A DNA stretch of 64,000 nucleotides, taken from the NCBI GenBank assembly GCA_020152595.1, contig JAIGNY010000136.1, positions 86,536 through 150,535 on the forward strand, written 5' to 3'. Below, one piece after another: positions 13,216 through 26,000 of this stretch. Source of the DNA: Chiridota heheva (Eukaryota > Echinodermata > Holothuroidea > Apodida > Chiridotidae). Within the stretch, counting starts at the first letter, position 1, and every line of letters starts with the position of its first letter. The notes below the pieces were generated by a model that was given only the letters and a program-made list of their open reading frames with translations, was not told the DNA's origin and ran no database searches. The position numbers were made by a program, and so were the translations under genes.

Positions 13216-13718
13216 AATATACATACTCTCTTTATTCTGATCAAACTTAATAATAGAAGCAAACTTGAATTCCATATACTTTGGAAGTGAGATTCAAGAC
13301 ATTCTTTTATTCTCTTCAAAAGAGCTCCAAGCTACAATAACTTTGCATCCATTAGACTCACAACTGCCTAGGTTTTTTATCTCTGAATCAAAGAAGAAAG
13401 CTAGAAGTCCATTCAGAACATGAAATTTGCTTTGAAATTGACTTACTATTATAGTATATTGCTGCTTTTGACAACACTAACCTTATGATAATCGTTTGTG
13501 GCAAAATTTCAATAAATGATACCTCCCAAAATATTGCAATAATCAATAATCAAGACAAGCATTTTGCAGAAAAAAATTCATGTATAAAGACGTTTTCGGG
13601 AAAGTAAAACAATATTGATATTCAAAATCTATTTTAAAAGTTTATAAAGCATATATTTATCATAAGATGATACTAAACACGAATTTGAAGGATTAATTAC
13701 CACATTAATAAATGTGGT

Positions 13719-13724
13719 TTTATT
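13719..13724 (-). promoter_or_regulatory. Candidate ABCD3 polyadenylation signal
   Basis: AATAAA on the minus strand about 270 bases after the ABCD3 stop codon. It is the first canonical hexamer I noticed in the 3' flank. The tract is AT-rich, so chance occurrence is possible and later signals may be used. Confidence 0.35.
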
Positions 13725-13993
13725 TGTTACGGCATTATCCTGAATAACATCTATGTTAATGTTACGAGATTTATGCCAATGTCTTTCAACAATTTACGCT
13801 TCTATTTGTGATACAAGCGAATGAATTACCTAATTATCATCATGATTATTTCTGATCAGTATATCCCACACATTAACATCTGAATACCTGCAAGGTAATC
13901 ATGAAATACACACAGATAGAACTGTGAAATTCATCAAGGTTTTCATCCCTTAGTAAAATTAACGATATATATTGGATATAATTCTCTGGTGCT

Positions 13994-14071
13994 CTAGGAT
14001 CCAAATTCTGTAGTGTCGATATCAATTTTCTTGTATTCAAAGGAACCTCTACCGTCAAACTGGAGGTAGTA
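13994..14071 (-). CDS. ABCD3: ABCD3 terminal coding exon 15 (78 bp)
   Basis: Encodes [20 protein letters not shown] and TEFGS, then TAG at 13994-13996. The EFGS end matches the vertebrate C terminus. Acceptor TTTCAG. The 3' untranslated region runs to lower coordinates. Confidence 0.95.
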   Translation of the reverse strand, partial: YYLQFDGRGSFEYKKIDIDTTEFGS

Positions 14072-17000
14072 CTGAAACAAGATGGTAAAAATAAGTTTTA
14101 TGAATAAATCATAAACAAACAATCATGGAATACATAAACCTAATATTGAAAGTTTGAGATGAATATAGATTGGCTTACTAATGAGCAGGGTTGGAAAAAC
14201 CACTTGTCTGATTGTGGCGAGGAGAAATATTATAATATGTCATAATCGCCACACTTAAACCATCATGAGTGAATGACATTAGGCTTCAATCTCAATCAAT
14301 CAAGACCAGTTTTTACAAGCTCTGAAACTGACCGAAAAATACACTGTCAAAACAGCTTCAATTCTTGTGCTCACTTAATACGAATGTAAATATTACCGGA
14401 GTAAAATAAATTGACAAAGGAGATGAATTGGTGAAGAGGACATTGATTTTAATCTATACCAGTAAATAATTTGATATTAGAGCTTTTAGGGGAAAACAAG
14501 ATTATTGAAAGATTAATCTTATGCTCAAATGACTGCAGGTCCTGCTTACCTCGTGGTACTTCCAGAGCGATTTCCTGTGTGACACTGTGAACAATGTGAT
14601 ACCGACCTGTAAATAAGAGAAAGCAAAACTTTAAATTCTAGTCCATTTCCTCATGGATAAAATTCATGATAAAATTTCATGGTATGGACAATCGAAACAA
14701 CCTGGTGTTTACTATGACATCAAATCCATTGACAGGAAAACAAATGTGTTCCAGATTGACTTGCTGCACATGTAACATACGTCAAGGAGAGGCAAAGTAC
14801 TGACAATCAACCGACAACCCAATATACCCCAAATGATATCTTGAAAAGCTCAATAATTACAATCAACTTAAATTAGTGACATTGCACCCTACTATCTTAA
14901 CAACTGCCACTGTATATTAATATACTAAGAAAATAAGTGGAAGATGTGCATAACTCTAGCATATTTTGTGACATACTTTTTGTTTGCTTGCTATACATGT
15001 ACCAGACTTCTAACTACCAACACTGTGTGTGATGCATATAATGTATTACAATAAGTTATACATGTTTTGTTTTGTAAATTATAAAAACGATGTTATAGAT
15101 CACACTAAGTTCATGGTAAGGTTACTGACCTCCCTGGCATGGGTGTAGATGTATCCCTCCACGTCAACAGACACAGCGCTGGTACACTCATCCAGGATAG
15201 CAAACTGAGGCTTGTGGTAGAATAGACGGGCCATCTACAAAGACAGATACAAACAAAAATATCAGCATGTGGATAAATGCTACCTTTACTTGCTGAACTA
15301 ATTGGAAAATGCAGTCCTAGACAAGGATGCTTCCATGATTGTGACGTCAGTCAAAGAGTGTAGAATCACCTCCATTTAACCCTGGGAGGGTCCCACGAAC
15401 AAGCAGGGCGATTCTAAACCCCAGTCACAGAGCATGGAATCACCCTTGACAAAATTGTAACAATTTTATTACCAATATGCAGATCAGTAATCCTGAAAAC
15501 TGCCATGATGATGTACAGTAAATCATGTGTGGCAGTAAATCAAACACAAAATGATCAACAATTTATTACTCAGTTAATAAGATGTAAAACCACAACAGGT
15601 TGTGGGAGCAAGAGATCACAGCAGTGAAGGAAAATTCAATTAAAAAGGAGAAAAAGAATTTCATAACATTAACATTCAAAATATGTTTGGAGAATTTTTT
15701 GGCCAATCATTGGTGAAAATGAAAATAATCTGACTAACTGCAACTCGCTGTTTCTCGCCACCACTGAGCACATCCATCCAATCTTGCACTGAGTCCCATC
15801 CTCCTTCTCTCTCCAAGATGTTGGAGAGCTGCACCTTCGCCATGGACTCTTCCAAATCTTGGTCCGTCACTCCCTTCTTCAACATGTCATCTTTGGAGTC
15901 TGGGTAGATGATCTGATCCCTCAGCGTACCAAGGGTCATGTAAGGACGCTATAAAGAGAGAGAAATCTTTGGTTACATTGATTCCTTCATTGTGATCGCT
16001 TAAAGCACTAGACCCAAATGTAAGGGCGCTCATTTTTGCGATTTTCACAGATACATTATCCACAACAGATTGATAAACTTCATGCCTCCATAGCCCACAG
16101 GCAACGTGAGGGCAAAGATCACTTAATTATTCATATTAACCAGAAAATTGCTATACTGTTGCATTCCGTTTTTGGTCTAGTGCTTTAAGACTCAAACATT
16201 CAAAAGTTTACACGCTATAAAATTATGGGTGAATAGGTGCTCTTTCATACTATATATGTGCATAAAGTCACATGCTAGGGCAAGGGTTCTTAATTAAGTT
16301 TTTCAAAGGGCCATCATTTCACAACAGCTTCAGGCCGTGGGCCAATCGCGTGGCAAAACCAGTGCCATGTGACAAACAAACCCTGTCTAAACAATCCCTA
16401 AATACTAACAAGTTGAGAGCGTGTGCGATTAGAAGGATGTCAGCGGTTCTCCTATTCACCTTCCTTTGACAAGCCGCGAGGCGAATAAATAATGGAACTA
16501 AAGATAACATTTTATTTGATAAGCCACGATGTTTTAGTGAGCTGATCTGCCAAGGAAAAAACTAAATGAGTATTTTGCGATTTTTACCACTCTCTTTCAG
16601 ATTGATCTTACATTGCATTATATAATGACTAAAGACTAGATTTTGCCCGCGGACCACCTATTAAGAATTGCTGTGCTAGGACTTATCTTACTGGTGGGTT
16701 AGATGAGCTATCCCTTATTTAGCACTTACTTAGTTTTTTTCTGGGTTGTTTAGTACTAAGTACACAAAACCTTTTCTGATAGTAATGTCAACTACTCCTG
16801 GGTGATAGCCAAATAAAATTCAGTTTATAATTGAAGAGGCAACTGGTGTAACCAAACTTTAAATAATATATTAAATTTTGCAGCAAAATGTAAAATACAA
16901 GCTACATTCTTTTAATGTCAACACTAAATAATATGATATTAATTACCTTGTATGAAAGAGGAAAAAAGAGACCATGGTGGAAAATTGTCAAAAATCTTGT

Positions 17001-20000
17001 TCTGTAAAACAGATTTTCAAGTTTAAAGTTTCTTAACATTTGTGTAGAAATGACTGAATTCAGACACAATCTCACATTTCTCGTAAAGCTTTGTGATTTT
17101 CAATGAAATAATTTGTTAGGTCTTGTGAAAACCACAGGATTTATACCAGGTATTAAAGTACTAAAACATAATAGTCATTACAATGATAGCCTTCCTGTCC
17201 TCCTTAATATATATAAAACAAACTTACCCTGCTTACCGTAGCAGAGATATTTACGAGAGTTATACTTACCTTTTATATGCTATAAATATGCAATGTGGTC
17301 CAATGACCAGATTCTAACGCACTTCTAATCAAACTAAAAATGTAGTTACCAACCCAGTCCTGACCTCCATTATACCTCTAACATCCCTCACTTAATATTC
17401 CACTGAGGCCAGAGCGAGAGAGGAGAGGCGGGAGGGGGATGCATAGAAGGTAAGTATAACTCTTGTAAATATCCCCGCTACGCTTAGCAGGGTAGATTTA
17501 TTTCAACTTATATCTTACCTTCCATGTTATAAATATGCAATCAGATTACAACCGAGAATCGGAAGAAAGGGAGTTCAGGTCAAAGCCAACAAAAGGCTAG
17601 TCCTAATACTCGAACTAATTTTCCTACTTACAGGACTAGTTTCTTTATCCTCTTAAGGACAAAAAACCTCTGAATAGGAATTACTAAACAATAGTAAATT
17701 ACTCCTAGTTACAGTCAGCCGAACAGGTCACTACCTGTTAGCAGTAACTAAGGCAATCACTGCATAACCATGAGTTAGTATATCAAAAAACATGCCAACA
17801 AAAAGTGCATTCAGACATGATATAAATACCATAGCAGTGTCTAAGATAACACAACGAAACCCACAGAGTTCGTCCACAAGACAGAACTGGTTAGTAATTC
17901 AAGTGAATGCCAGAGATTAAATGTGGCAGGCATTTTCCAAAAGGCAGCACAAATTATCCCGTATAGAGACTATGTCTCTTACTTGAGTGCATACCTTGCC
18001 TCTTCCATGAACAACGCTGACCATTTTGAGAGATTGCTTTGTATGATCCATAGTGAGATAGTGTCTTGCGACATAGTATGATGAGATCTCCAAAACGAAA
18101 CGAAGAACGCTTTTGTATCGCCAAGCAGCGGCTGCATGTTTAATGCAATTCTAAAGACACCAGATGGGGCACCATACCCTGTTTTCTGATGGGTCTTAAG
18201 GCACGGAAAGCTCTGGGAGAGCGACGAACATTACTTTTGAGAGAAAGCGCACAAATAGTACCTCTGCGCTTAGCAGAGTGCGCGGAAAGCAGAAAACTCT
18301 TTTAAGCATCAACTCCTTAAGTGAGCATGTGGAGGGGAGGGGGTGGCTCGAGCAGAGCTTTCACCAGTGTGCCTAAGACAACTTGCATGACCCACAGGGA
18401 TGCAAGAATCTTGAAAGGTCTTTATAAGAACATTCTTTTTGCTAACTTTTCCAGTGGTGGCAAGTCTGTGACTGTTGACCCAACTGGAAAGCCTCGGTGG
18501 ATGGCTGCTACAGCTATCCTAGAGCTCTTGACTGTATCAATGCACTTTCGCAGGTCAGACTGGTATAGTGAGAAATAAGTTACCTCACCAAGAAACATCG
18601 AAACTGATTGAATCTGAAACAGGATCCAGGAGAATCCCCAAGTCTGGGAGGAAACATCCCCAAGATGGAGGATCACCAACTCCTCTAAAAGGTCTTGCTA
18701 CACCAAGGATTGGCAGACAGAGGCCACACACCCAAATGAAGTGCACTGGGACTGTGGTACAGTTTGCCGGAGCCTGGGAATGAGATGCGTCGTCTCTGAC
18801 CAGAAGCTTGTACGGGAAGCCTGCGATAAGTTTGAGCAGCTGAAGGAACTGCAGTTGGCTGGGCCAAATTGGTGCTACCGGTCGTACATCGTCATGCTTA
18901 GTACCCTCGGTACTAACACGAATGGCGGAACGGCATAACCCACGTAGTTAATCCCTTTTTATTGTGAATGTGTCGAATTCAATACACGCGGGTCAAGAGT
19001 TAGACCACAGATAATTGGTAGCTTGCAATCTACCACGGAAGCGAACGAACCTACATCTGGGAGGCTGAATGTTATCCAGATTGCTCTAGTCATCGGTGGT
19101 AAGCATGCCCACCATGTGTGTGCTCTATGAAGGCAAAACGACAGATCCACGATCATGTTCTCTTAGCCCAAAAGGTAAACGGCTTGAAGGCTGACATAGT
19201 TCGTCCTGCACCAAGACAAGAGGAAGGAGTGCAGAAACTCCTAGACTTCGTTGCTCCCCATCTGAGAGAGAGAAAGACCACAACCGTGGTGTTATGTCGG
19301 TGCATATCTGAACTGTTTTGTTCAGTACTTGCGGTAAAAAATGTAAAAGTGCCCGGCATACTGTCTGTGATTCCAGCATAATGATGTGCTGAATATACCA
19401 ATACCTGTCCGGATTCCTGCAATTGGGGACCACGTTAAATGTACTCGCCCCGTCCAACATGCATCCGTCACCACTGATGGTAAAGGTCTAACGGATGGAA
19501 ACTTTGCTCCTCACGACAGGTGGGAGTGGTCGCACCACCACTAGCCTTGGGGGACCACCATCTGAAGGTATGAAGCAGGGGTACTGATGTGTCCTAGATG
19601 ACACCACAAATAAAATATAAACTCTCTTGTACAAACTGTAACTCCTTGAAGCTAATTGCAGCCGACTCCAGTCATCCTGTGGTGACGTCAACCTCTTGCA
19701 TGCGTCAACGGCAAAACAAGAAGTTGGCCTAATGCATAGGAAAACCTGTACTGAAGATATTCTAACATGTAATATATATGCACAGTATACCACTAGGCTA
19801 TCCTCGTGGTAGGGCGAGGGCCTAGGGTGAAAGCACATCTACCCGTAGAAAAGACGCCCTAAAAACTAGCACACCAGGTGCTCTAGGGGCTAAAGCCTCC
19901 AGCCACGAGAGTGGAACTCTCTCATTCTATCCACCTATTTTGTATGGGTGGATGAAAAAACACTCTACACTTAGTGCCAATTCAATAGAAATAGTCCTGT

Positions 20001-23000
20001 GAGTCGGACCGAATTATTCCCCAGGACAATGGCCACCTCATCTTACCTCAGACGACTGGAAAAAGCTTGAAGAAAAGTGCAACCAGCTTTAAACCTTCAC
20101 GGTTGGAGCTGCAAGAAAGAAATGTTAGAAAAAGGTTGAAAATTTAAATAAATTTTCTACCAGTCTGAGCGATGTTGTAATAATAACAGGCTGAAATGAA
20201 GTGAGGGATGTTAAAGGTATAATGGAGGTTAGGGCTGGGTTGGTAACTACCTTAAGTTTAATTAGAAGTGCGTTAAAATCAGGTCATTGGACCAGATTGT
20301 ATATTTAAAGCATGGAAGGTAAGGTATAACTTAAAGTAAATACACAAACTGAAAATCGCTAAAGTAAATGTTTCTTCTACTCTACAATAACATTTCATGC
20401 AATATCCAAATACACACAGTCTTCATTGAGACAGACAATAATAGAATTCCCAGTTTAAAAAGTGTAAGACGAAGCCGTATTGTTGATAAACTACAGTATA
20501 GACAACATCAAGGAGAAAACATTGACAACGATATGCTGAGTTGATACTTTATTTCTGCAACTGCTATCGTATACTGGACTATCTTCACCACACTGCTTAT
20601 ACTCCTGTTTCTTTTTAAGTCTGATAACTGCACTGCTTGAAGTTACTGCACTGCTTGAAGTTACTGCACTGCTTGAAATTACTGCACTGCTTGAAGATAC
20701 TGCACTGCTAAACGCTACTGCACTGCTTGAAGTTACTGCACTGCTTGAAATTACTGCACTGCTTGAAGTTACTGCACTGCTAAATGCTACTGCACTGCTT
20801 GAAGTTACTGCACTGCTTGAAGTTACTGCACTGCTTGAAGTTACTGCACTGCTTGAAGTTACTTCACTGCTAGACGTTACTGCACTGCTTGAAGTTACTG
20901 CACTGCTTGAAGTTACTGCACAGCTTGAAGTTACTGCACTGCTTGAAGTTACTGCATTGCTTGAAATTACTGCACTGCTTGAAGTTACTGCACTGCTAGA
21001 AGTTACTGCACTGCTTGAAGTTACTGCACTGCTTGAAGTTACTGCACTGCTTGAAGTTACTGCACTGCTTGAAGTTACTGCACTGCTTGAAGTTACTGCA
21101 CTGCTCTGTTCTTATGGCTATACTTAATGATTGACAGCTTGTTTTAACCAATCACCGCACAAATTTGCCTAGCAACAAAATCTGCATAACTAAGAGGGGG
21201 CAAACATCCTACGCGGTACTGATACTGTACAGCTAGCTAGCGGATTACTACACACACAGACTGAGTGACGGCAAAATGGTGAACAAAAATTGTACTTACG
21301 AGCCTGCTGCGGGCTTTGTTTATCTGATTGCTGTTATTCAGAACAGTTAGCAAATTGAATTTTGTTTTATCCTATTTGCTAAAAACTCTAAAGATCTGGA
21401 AAAGGGCTATAAATGAATCAAAGCGTGCGGCGTGCTTTGCGAACATCTAAATGTCAATGCATTGGTAATGCACGATTGTGGATTTGAGGTTTGTTTTCCC
21501 CACATAGTTACCAGCGTTGCTATGGAAGGCATGGCCTATTTGGAAACCTGGAAAGCTTAATTCTGTTTATACTCTTAAGACTGCTTGATCTAATTAAATC
21601 AACCAATGTAGTAAACTTAACCTAAAATGTCCTCCTTTTTTTTATCGAAATATTCTTAACTAAACATTGTGGCTCATCATGTGGCTTATAAATGATAACC
21701 ATTTGTGGCTCATTCTTAATGTAATTTCTTGCTACTCAGCAAGCCACAGTAGATAGCTCTATTGCTCTACAAACAAAAATAACAATAACAATAATGAAAT
21801 ATATAAAAAATGTACCAAACTAGAGTTTAGAGATATACACTGTATTCAGCCCTATGAGTGATTCACTGGAAGCATAGGATAACTTGTAAAATGGCAAAGA
21901 ACATGTGTAACTATACATATGGAAATAAATGTGTGTTGGTAACTTTCATACAATAGAAAAAAAATTCCAGTCAAAAATGGTAAATCTTTCCATAAGAACA
22001 CCAGCTAATATTATCTAAGTAGTTACCTGAGGAACATAGAAAAGCTTCCTGGCTTCAGGCTTGGTCACCTGACCTCCAAACAGAGGCCAAAGCTATAAAC
22101 AAACACAAGATGTGAAAAAATCAATGCATTATGTAAAATCATACTGAAACATTAGTCAGGAGTCATAACCCAAATACATGCAGTATTTAGCAGTAGAATA
22201 ATACGCATACACACAGACATTTCCAAACTGGCAAAGCATTCTGTGGTTACTTAATTTCAAATCAAAAACTTGATTTATTGGGCTGAAGGATTAGTTCAGG
22301 GGTCACGCAAATCTATCTTATATGAGATGCCTTCGAAAGGAACAAAATGGTGTAAAAAGCATTCAAAAATCTTATTTCTTTAAGAAGATATCCAAGTTTA
22401 AATTTTGGTATCATTTGTATAGAAACGACTGAAATCAAGACTAGTTGTGATGTCATAGCCTCAGATTCCTCAAAGTCTTTATGCATTCTATCATATTTTG
22501 TAGCTTAAAAACCATGGGATATGTCAAGAAAGTAGTAAAACTGAATCTACCAAGATTATTTTTAATATACCACCTGAAGAAAGTTAAAGAAAAGAAAATT
22601 TAAATAGTGTAAAAAATCAATAAACTTTGTTAAAAAACATTAACAATTGTTTAAGAATGTGAGGATGAGGTCGCCAACTTTCCACAGTAAACTTTATACT
22701 ACGCCAGTCTTTTCTACACAGATAAGCTAGAGCTTTAAACTTGATTATCTCCAATAGCGGAAGAAGATTTTTGAACGCATTTTTTACCAATTTTGTTTTT
22801 TTAGACTTGAGTCATATAAGATAGACATGCTTGACCACTGAACTAATCCTTTAGCAATTCATCTGGGAAAAGAATTTCTCCTAATTAGAGCATAAATTCA
22901 GTGGTCATGCATGCTCACCTTAAAAAAAAGAAAGAAGAGGGAACAAGATGGGGACGAAAGTATTCAAAAATTGTATTCCAACACAAAATGTTCAACAAGT

Positions 23001-26000
23001 CTGGTTTGTGTGGAAATGTCTGACATCAAGACTAGTTGTCACATCACATTCTCATACCCTCAAAAGTGTGTGTGCATTTTATTGAAATAATTTCTGAGAT
23101 TTTAATTCTTTTAAAAATCTTTTTCTTAACATTCCTTTTTGCCTTTGATAACATTAAATACACTTCATGTGTATAACTTTGCTTCTAACAGTTGACATTC
23201 TTTTAGTGTAATTACAATCAAACACAGTTCCCCTACACATAAATAAATTCAAAAGATAATGCAAAAAAAGTTCTTTTGATATAATACTCCCAATTCAAAA
23301 AATTTTTTTTTATTAAAATCCCTCAAATACACAGATCTAGCTGATTGGAAATAAAAGTGTTTTTTTTTTCCAAAACAGCTAATTTTTAAAAGGCGAACAG
23401 CAAATATTTCTCCAAAATTTCCTGATCCAAATTGCAGCCATAAACTTACCTCTCCTAATATCCTAAAGAGTGAGCTTTTTCCGCACCCATTGGGACCACA
23501 CACCAACACATTCATACCCGACTGCACCTCAAATGTCATCTCCCTCACCAGAACATCACCATTTGGCGTCGCAAGAGGCACCTGCTCAAATCTGTTGGAG
23601 ATCAAAAAAGGTTAAATGGTTCAATATACTCACAATCTAAAAGATATTGTCTAAATCGTTCAACTAATTTGGAATTATCTTAGTCTTTAGTTGCCTATTA
23701 TTTAAGTACAAAAGGTATGATACTGTTTATGCAATCTGGAGCAGCACAAGTGATGAATTACAAAGATTAGTTTACAAGTAAAACATTTTCACATCAGGGG
23801 TTGATACAGAACTTTAGAATTACATGGATAATTTTAATAAAAACACCACTGCCGTTGGTTGTATCTCGTAAGTTTGCACTCGATCAACACAAGTCTCCCA
23901 ACATACAAGTACTGGCAATTGATCAAAAGTTCAATGTCATTGCTCATTCATTGATCAGTTCAATCTTGCACTGAAATCTATAATCAAGTCGCACTGATAG
24001 TAGCTTTGAACCAATTTTCAGATTTACCCGTTCTCAAACTCAAGTAAATAATACAAATAGATGATGACAGATGTCTGTTTTAAATATCTCTTGAACTTAT
24101 GTATTGATACCTTCATTAAGTATGACTGGTAAAGGTATATTGTATATACAATATGAGCCCACTGAGCATTCCCAAGATGGTTCGTCCGAGTGAACAAAAG
24201 CCCCCCCCTCTTTCCTTACACCATTTTTGTAAAGTCCACTTCAGATCTCACAATTAAGACCATGGTGTAATCTCCTTACAAGAGGTGCAAGTTTCCAAGA
24301 ATGAATTGTTATTGACTCTTAATAACAGATGGTCAGAAAGTCAAATTTATATTACATGTATTCACATATATAGAGAAATGCTCTTTCATACCAAATACGA
24401 ACACCCTCTCAAATTCCTAGTTTCACACTTGCTGAGCCTCATTGTTAAAGTGACTAAATGTAATACTTACTTGATGATGTTGTCAGCATACACCATCTTG
24501 CCATTTCCAGGTACCAGAGGCTGTCGGTCATCCTCACTGTCCGAGTCTGCTGGAACAAATAAAAATACCATATGAATGAGTTTGCAGTGCCAAAATTATA
24601 AGACTAACTTTTTGAGGGGGGAACGTTGTTGAATAAGGTTTGTGGGTATGAGACATATTCTACAGGGATATATCGCTCAGTCCATACTGTGATTTACTGA
24701 TATTCTACAGAGGTATATCCCCCAGTTCATACCGTAATACACTGACATTCTACAGGGGTATATCCCTCAGTCCATACCGTGATACACTGACATTCTACAG
24801 GGGTATATCGCTCAGTCCATACCGTGATACACTGACAACCTACAGGGGTATATCGCTCAGTCCATACCGTGATATACTGACATTCTACAGGGGTATATCC
24901 CTCAGTCCATACCGTGATACACTGACATTCTACAGGGGTATATCGCTCGGTCCATACCGTGATACACTGACAACCTACAGGGGTATATCGCTCAGTCCAT
25001 ACCGTAATACACTGACATTCTACAGGGGTATATCCCTCAGTCCATACCGTGATACACTGACATTCTACAGGGGTATATCCCTCAGTCCATACCGTGATAC
25101 ACTGACATTCTACAGGGGTATATCCCTTAGTCCATACCGTGATACACTGACATTCTACAGGTGTATATCGCTCAGTCCATACCATGATATACTGACATTC
25201 TACAGGGGTATATCCCTCAGTCCATACCGTGATACATTGACATTCTACAGGTGTATATCGCTCGGTCCATACCGTGATATACTGACATTCTACAGGGGTA
25301 TATCCCTCAGTCCATACCGTGATATACTGACATTCTACAGGGGTATATCGCTCAGTCCATACCGTAATACACTGACATTCTACAGGGGTATATCCCTCAG
25401 TCCATACCGTGATACACTGACATTCTACAGGTGTATATCGCTCAGTCCATACCATGATATACTGACATTCTACAGGGGTATATCCCTCAGTCCATACCGT
25501 GATACACTGACATTCTACAGGTGTATATCACTCGATCCATACCGTGATATACTGACATTCTACAGGGGTATATCCCTCAGTCCATACCGTGATATACTGA
25601 CATTCTACAGGGGTATATAGCTCAGTCCATACCGTAATACACTGACATTCTACAGGGGTATATCCCTCAGTCCATACCGTGATACACTGACATTCTACAG
25701 GGGTATATCGCTCAGTCCATACCGTGATACACTGACATTCTACAGGGGTATATCGCTCAGTCCATACCGTGATATACTGACATTCTACAGGGGTATATCG
25801 CTCAGTCCATACCGTGATATACTGACATTCTACAGGGGTATATCGCCCAGTCCATACCGTGATATACTGACAACCTACAGGGGTATATCGCTCAGTCCAT
25901 ACCGTGATATACTGACATTCTACGGGGGTATATCGCTCAGTCCATACCGTGATATACTGACATTCTACAGGGGTATATCGCTCAGTATATACCATGATAT

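Noticed and set aside
12535-13319. Up to 209-codon frames over the 51-bp array
   Set aside because: The period is a multiple of three and several frames on both strands are equally open; no gene signal.
24727-25995. Long minus-strand open frames (242 and 155 codons) over the 45-bp array
   Set aside because: The unit is 15 codons without a stop, so frames stay open automatically. Other frames and the opposite strand are also open; there is no family resemblance, and it is an intron.
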